Source: an uncultured Intestinimonas sp. (GTDB taxonomy: Bacteria; Bacillota_A; Clostridia; Oscillospirales; Oscillospiraceae). From it: 7,848 nt of DNA. The translations under genes were made by a program, and so were the position numbers. Positions 5,188 through 7,848 of this stretch are shown piece after piece (position 1 is the stretch's first letter; each line of letters starts with the position of its first letter). The notes below the pieces were generated by a model. The model was given only the letters and a program-made list of their open reading frames with translations, was not told where the DNA came from and did not search any database. The stretch is from NCBI GenBank assembly GCA_958435885.1, contig CAUBHZ010000067.1:1-7848 (forward strand), in the 5' to 3' direction.

Positions 5188-6261
5188 ATGGCAGACGGTT
5201 TCGCGGAACTGAGCGGCCGCTACCTGGACCTGCGGGCGCGGAAGCGGCTGTGGATGGGTCTGGCGGTCCTGCTCCTCCTGGCCGCCGCCCTGGCCGCCTG
5301 CTGCATGGGGGTGGCCGACCTGACCCCCGGGCGCCTTCTCGCCACCTGGCTGCCGCCCCTGCGTCCCCTCCTGGGGAGCGTCCCCCTCACAGCGACGGAA
5401 CAGAATGTGCTGCTGATGCTGCGTCTGCCCCGGGTGGCCATGGCGGTGGCAGCCGGAGCCGGCCTGGGCTGTGCCGGCACCGTGATGCAGGCCATCACGG
5501 GAAACGCCATGGCCAGCCCCTTCACCACCGGCCTCTCCAACGCCGCCGCCCTGGGGGCGGCCCTGGTGGTCCTCTTCGGCGGCTTTCCGGTCTACCTCCA
5601 GGAGAGCGCCATGGTCCTCTCCGCCTTCGTCATGGCTCTGCTGTGCGCCGGGCTGGTCTACGGCATCTCTTCCCTGCGGGGACTGGGACCGGAGACCCTG
5701 GTCCTCACCGGCATCGCCCTCAACTACCTCTTCAGCGCCGTCAACTCCAGCATGCAGTACATTGCCAATGAGCAGCAGCTCCCCGCCATCATCCACTGGA
5801 CTTTTGGCAGCCTCACCGGCGGAAGCTGGCGGGACATCGCCGTGATGGCCCTTTTCCTGGCGGCGGTCTACCCCCTCTTCGCCTCCCGGGCCTGGGCCAT
5901 GAACCTTCTCTCCGCCAACGGCGACGAGAGCGCCGCCGCCCTGGGGGTCCACGTGCGCAACACCCGCCTGGTCCTGGGCGTGGGCGTGGCCTTTCTCACC
6001 GCCTCCGTGGTCAGCTTCACCGGCATCATCGGCTTTGTAGGGCTTGTAGCCCCCCACATCGCCCGTCTCATCATCGGCGGCGACCACCGGTACCTCCTCC
6101 CCTTCTCCGCCCTGTGCGGGTCCATTCTGGTGCTCATCGCCGACACCGTGGGACGGGTGGCCTTCTCCCCCACCACCCTGCCGGTGGGGATCGTCGTCTC
6201 CTATGTGGGGGTGCCCCTCTTCCTGTACCTCATCCTGAAAGAGAGGTGGGGCAGGACATGA
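5188..6261 (+). CDS. FecCD/BtuC-type ABC permease
   Basis: A 357-residue inner-membrane protein with about nine to ten hydrophobic segments, the first near residues 22-42, the usual size for FecCD/BtuC permeases (330-360). Family landmarks: RLPR (79-82), AGTVMQ (96-101) followed by GNAMASP where the family usually has an NPLAxP motif, and GFVGLVAPHIARLIIGGDHR (about 282-301), the loop region that contacts the ATPase. D-x-x-x-R (319-323) and LPVGIVVSYVGVPLF (331-345) follow. It forms a homodimeric pore. ATG 5188 lies 1 nt after the binding-protein stop, with GGGG 9 nt upstream. An ATG at 5173 in the same frame has no SD. It ends in an ATGA overlap with the ATPase gene. The Pro-to-Ala change in the NP motif is a mild divergence and need not affect transport. 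Confidence 0.93.
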   Translation: MADGFAELSGRYLDLRARKRLWMGLAVLLLLAAALAACCMGVADLTPGRLLATWLPPLRPLLGSVPLTATEQNVLLMLRLPRVAMAVAAGAGLGCAGTVMQAITGNAMASPFTTGLSNAAALGAALVVLFGGFPVYLQESAMVLSAFVMALLCAGLVYGISSLRGLGPETLVLTGIALNYLFSAVNSSMQYIANEQQLPAIIHWTFGSLTGGSWRDIAVMALFLAAVYPLFASRAWAMNLLSANGDESAAALGVHVRNTRLVLGVGVAFLTASVVSFTGIIGFVGLVAPHIARLIIGGDHRYLLPFSALCGSILVLIADTVGRVAFSPTTLPVGIVVSYVGVPLFLYLILKERWGRT

Positions 6262-7046
6262 GCGCTCTGGAGCTCTCCGGGCTCTCCTTTTCCTACCGGC
6301 AGCACCCCGTCCTCCGGGACATTGACCTCACTGTGGAGGAGGGAGGCTTCTGCGCCCTGCTGGGGGCAAACGGCGCCGGCAAGACCACCCTGCTCAAATG
6401 CGTCAACCACCTGCTCCGGCCCGGCGGAGGCCGGGTGCTGTGGCGGGGGGTGGACACGGGCCGCCTCACCATGCGGGAGCGGGCCAGGATCTACGGCTAC
6501 GTCCCTCAGAACACCCAGGCCAGGGCGGGACTCGACGTCTTTGAGACCGTTCTCTCCGGCCGCCTGCCCCACATGGGCCGTCGGGCCTCCTCCGCCGACG
6601 TGGACCTGGTCTCCGCCCTGCTGGAGGAGCTGGGGCTGGCGGCGCTGGCCTTCCGTCCCCTTCAGCAGCTCAGCGGCGGAGAGCGGCAGCGGGTGCTCAT
6701 CGCCCGGGCCCTGGCCCAGACCCCGGAGGTGCTGCTGCTGGACGAGCCCATCAGCAGTCTGGATCTCCGGTATCAGTACGAGATCATGGACCTGCTGCGC
6801 CGGGTCTCCCGGGAGCGGAGACTCACCGTGGTGGCCGTCCTCCACGACCTGAACATCGCCCTCACCTACGCCGACGAGCTGGCTCTCCTGAAGGATGGCC
6901 GGCTGTACGCCAAGGGACCGCCCCAGCAAGTACTGACGGAACAGGCCGTGGAGGAGGTCTTCGGCATCTCCATGGAGCTGCTCACCGTAAAGGGCCGGGC
7001 CGTCCTGCTGCCGGTCCGGGACGCCGGGTCACCCCCTCCCCCGTGA
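6258..7046 (+). CDS. ABC transporter ATP-binding protein, FecE/BtuD type
   Basis: A 262-residue cytoplasmic ATPase with a full set of motifs: Walker A GANGAGKTT (36-44), Q-loop VPQN (Gln84), signature LSGGERQ (138-144), Walker B VLLLDEP (158-164, catalytic Glu163), D-loop SSLDLR (166-171) and H-loop His196 (VLHDLN). The order and the C-terminal segment (LKDGRLYAKGPPQQVLTEQAVEEVFG) are typical of the iron-siderophore/B12 subfamily. The start ATG overlaps the permease stop (ATGA), so the two are coupled. It powers import by the permease dimer. No terminator is apparent right after it, so some read-through into the next pair is possible. Confidence 0.95.
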   Translation: MSALELSGLSFSYRQHPVLRDIDLTVEEGGFCALLGANGAGKTTLLKCVNHLLRPGGGRVLWRGVDTGRLTMRERARIYGYVPQNTQARAGLDVFETVLSGRLPHMGRRASSADVDLVSALLEELGLAALAFRPLQQLSGGERQRVLIARALAQTPEVLLLDEPISSLDLRYQYEIMDLLRRVSRERRLTVVAVLHDLNIALTYADELALLKDGRLYAKGPPQQVLTEQAVEEVFGISMELLTVKGRAVLLPVRDAGSPPPP

Positions 7047-7054
7047 TCTCCTCC

Positions 7055-7083
7055 TTTTCAACGGGCGCTCCTTATGCTACAAT
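7055..7083 (+). promoter_or_regulatory. promoter of the DUF1653/ArsC-like pair
   Basis: TTTTCA (7055-7060, 4 of 6), a 17-nt spacer, then TACAAT (7078-7083, 5 of 6) preceded by TGC, an extended -10. The start would be near 7090, leaving a leader of about 30 nt. This separates the pair from riboswitch control, at least in part. Confidence 0.62.
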
Positions 7084-7120
7084 GGAGAGACCATTCTGAC
7101 ATTGGAGAGGAGCTGTCTGC

Positions 7121-7342
7121 ATGGAGGAGATCCGGCCCGGCCGTTACCGCCACTTCAAGGGGAAGGAGTACCGGGTGCTCTACACCGCCCGCCACTCCGA
7201 GACCCTGGAACCCATGGTGGTCTACCAGGCTCTCTATGGGGAGCGGGGCATCTGGGTCCGCCCCGCCGCCATGTGGGGGGAGCACGTGGAGCGGGAGGGC
7301 TATTCCGGTCCCCGCTTCACCTATCTGGGCGAGGAGGCGTGA
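7121..7342 (+). CDS. DUF1653 domain protein
   Basis: A 73-residue protein that is essentially one DUF1653 domain: GRYRHFKGKEYRVLYTARHSE (7-27), then TLEPMVVYQALYGERGIWVRP (28-48), and the closing RFTYLG. The domain is found widely in bacteria as a small stand-alone protein. Its function is not established, and the predicted fold is a small beta-rich barrel. ATG 7121 has GGAGAGGAG 8 nt upstream. Its final codons (GAG GAG GCG) double as the ribosome binding site of the next gene, 3 nt after its stop. Confidence 0.9.
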   Translation: MEEIRPGRYRHFKGKEYRVLYTARHSETLEPMVVYQALYGERGIWVRPAAMWGEHVEREGYSGPRFTYLGEEA

Positions 7343-7345
7343 ACC

Positions 7346-7678
7346 GTGAACATCCAGATCTTTGGCAAAAACAAGTGCTTTGACACCAAGAAGGCCCAGC
7401 GGTACTTCAAGGAGCGGGGCATGAAATTCCAGGCCATCGACCTTCTGAAGTACGGCATCAGCCGCGGCGAGCTCACCAGCGTGAAGAACGCCGTGGGGCT
7501 GGAGGCCCTGCTGGACCCCAAGGCCGCCGACGCCGCCCTGGTGACCTATCTGGCCTACGACGAGGACAAGCTGGAAAAGCTGCTGGAGGACCCCAGGCTC
7601 CTCCGCACCCCCATCGTCCGTAACGGGAAACAGGCCACCGTGGGCTACTGCCCCGAGGTGTGGAAGACCTGGACCTGA
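7346..7678 (+). CDS. ArsC/Spx-family thioredoxin-fold protein
   Basis: A 110-residue protein of the ArsC family (thioredoxin-like fold). N-terminal beta strand IQIFGKNKC is followed by a single redox-type Cys11 in CFDTKKAQRYF. Helix and strand FKERGMKFQAIDLLKYGIS come next, and the typical RTPIVRNGKQATVGY segment (87-101) near the end carries the family Arg87. It lacks the CxxC of Spx and the second and third cysteines of arsenate reductases of the low-molecular-weight phosphatase type; Cys102 is a possible partner. It is usually annotated only as an arsenate reductase-like protein, and no ars genes are nearby, so arsenate reduction is not supported. The start is GTG 7346, with GAGGAGG 8 nt upstream inside the previous gene. 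Coupled to DUF1653. Confidence 0.88.
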   Translation: MNIQIFGKNKCFDTKKAQRYFKERGMKFQAIDLLKYGISRGELTSVKNAVGLEALLDPKAADAALVTYLAYDEDKLEKLLEDPRLLRTPIVRNGKQATVGYCPEVWKTWT

Positions 7679-7714
7679 GGAGGCCCTCCATCTGAATCAG
7701 GCACGCCGCATAAA

Positions 7715-7739
7715 ACCTTCCCCCTGGAAGGGGGAAGGT
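7715..7739 (+). terminator. GC-rich hairpin downstream of the ArsC-like gene
   Basis: ACCTTCCCCC (7715-7724) pairs perfectly with GGGGGAAGGT (7730-7739) around TGGAA. Only a short CATGTTT follows, so there is no proper U tract. It may stabilise the 3' end or pause polymerase before the terminator further on. Confidence 0.5.
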
Positions 7740-7801
7740 CATGTTTGTGAAGTAAATGCCAATCAACATACGCTTTTGGAGAAAAGAGACGCTCTCAAAA
7801 C

Positions 7802-7838
7802 CCGTTTCTTTTTCCCTGCTGGAAAAAGAACGGTTTTT
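7802..7838 (+). terminator. intrinsic terminator near the right edge
   Basis: CCGTTTCTTTTTCC (7802-7815) pairs with GGAAAAAGAACGG (7821-7833) with one bulged T and loop CTGCT, followed by TTTTT (7834-7838). CAAAAC further out can extend the stem. It probably ends the DUF1653/ArsC-like unit 124 nt upstream. It could also serve a minus-strand gene entering from the right. No gene is seen in 7679-7848. Confidence 0.7.
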
Positions 7839-7848
7839 GGAATCCAAA

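Noticed and set aside
4026..6929. Long minus-strand frames opposite the transporter genes (4026-5189, 5131-6087, 6201-6929)
   Set aside because: Third-position GC bias keeps stops rare on the opposite strand. The sequences are Gly/His/Gln/Val-rich with no domains, while the plus-strand genes carry all family motifs.
7346..7678. Assigning Spx or arsenate reductase activity to the ArsC-like protein
   Set aside because: The CxxC of Spx is absent and no arsenic-resistance genes are nearby; only the fold family is supported.
7473..7847. 124-residue minus-strand frame at the right edge
   Set aside because: It runs through two hairpins and opposite the ArsC-like gene, its second half is Arg/Pro/Gly/Ser-rich shadow sequence, and there is no recognisable domain.
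1..7848. CRISPR array
   Set aside because: No regularly spaced direct repeats of 20-40 nt were seen anywhere in the window.

Overview
The window is GC-rich chromosomal DNA from a low-redundancy bacterial genome. Strong Shine-Dalgarno (SD) sequences, SigA-type promoters, an RNase J gene, CCA-encoded tRNAs and a Gram-positive-type LexA box point to a Firmicute. The GC-rich codon use and the general look of the proteins suggest a gut clostridium of the Oscillospiraceae (Flavonifractor/Lawsonibacter-like). The family is inference, not shown by the sequence.

Layout. 1-186 is intergenic, with a weak terminator-like hairpin and an outward-facing promoter candidate. 187-923 (minus) holds three small overlapping genes: a four-cysteine zinc-ribbon protein, a coiled-coil-like protein and a sigma-70 region-4-like DNA-binding protein. 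966-1347 (plus) is a compact tRNA operon: promoter, tRNA-Thr(TGT), tRNA-Tyr(GTA), terminator. 1348-1700 has no convincing protein gene. It holds a nested inverted-repeat element whose outer arms match the tRNA-Tyr T-arm, and a minus-strand promoter with a perfect LexA operator just downstream. Together with the tRNA terminator, which also reads as a terminator on the minus strand, this could be an SOS-controlled RNA of about 310 nt. 1702-3700 is the RNase J gene on the minus strand, with a perfect 18-bp terminator and a long structured leader.

3735-7046 (plus) is a complete regulated transport operon. An extended -10 promoter and a cobalamin riboswitch with a strong terminator precede a lipoprotein solute-binding protein, a FecCD/BtuC-type permease and a BtuD-type ATPase. 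The genes are spaced by 1 nt and then overlap by 4 nt. The riboswitch makes corrinoid uptake the best reading, with transport shut off when cobalamin is plentiful. 7055-7678 is a small two-gene unit with its own promoter: a DUF1653 protein followed by an ArsC/Spx-fold protein with a GTG start, translationally coupled to it. 7679-7848 holds two hairpins, the second a good terminator.

Most of the window is ordinary core-genome content. The parts most worth a second look are the LexA-box/inverted-repeat stretch beside the tRNA operon, the structured RNase J leader, and the overlapping zinc-ribbon/coil/sigma-like cassette.
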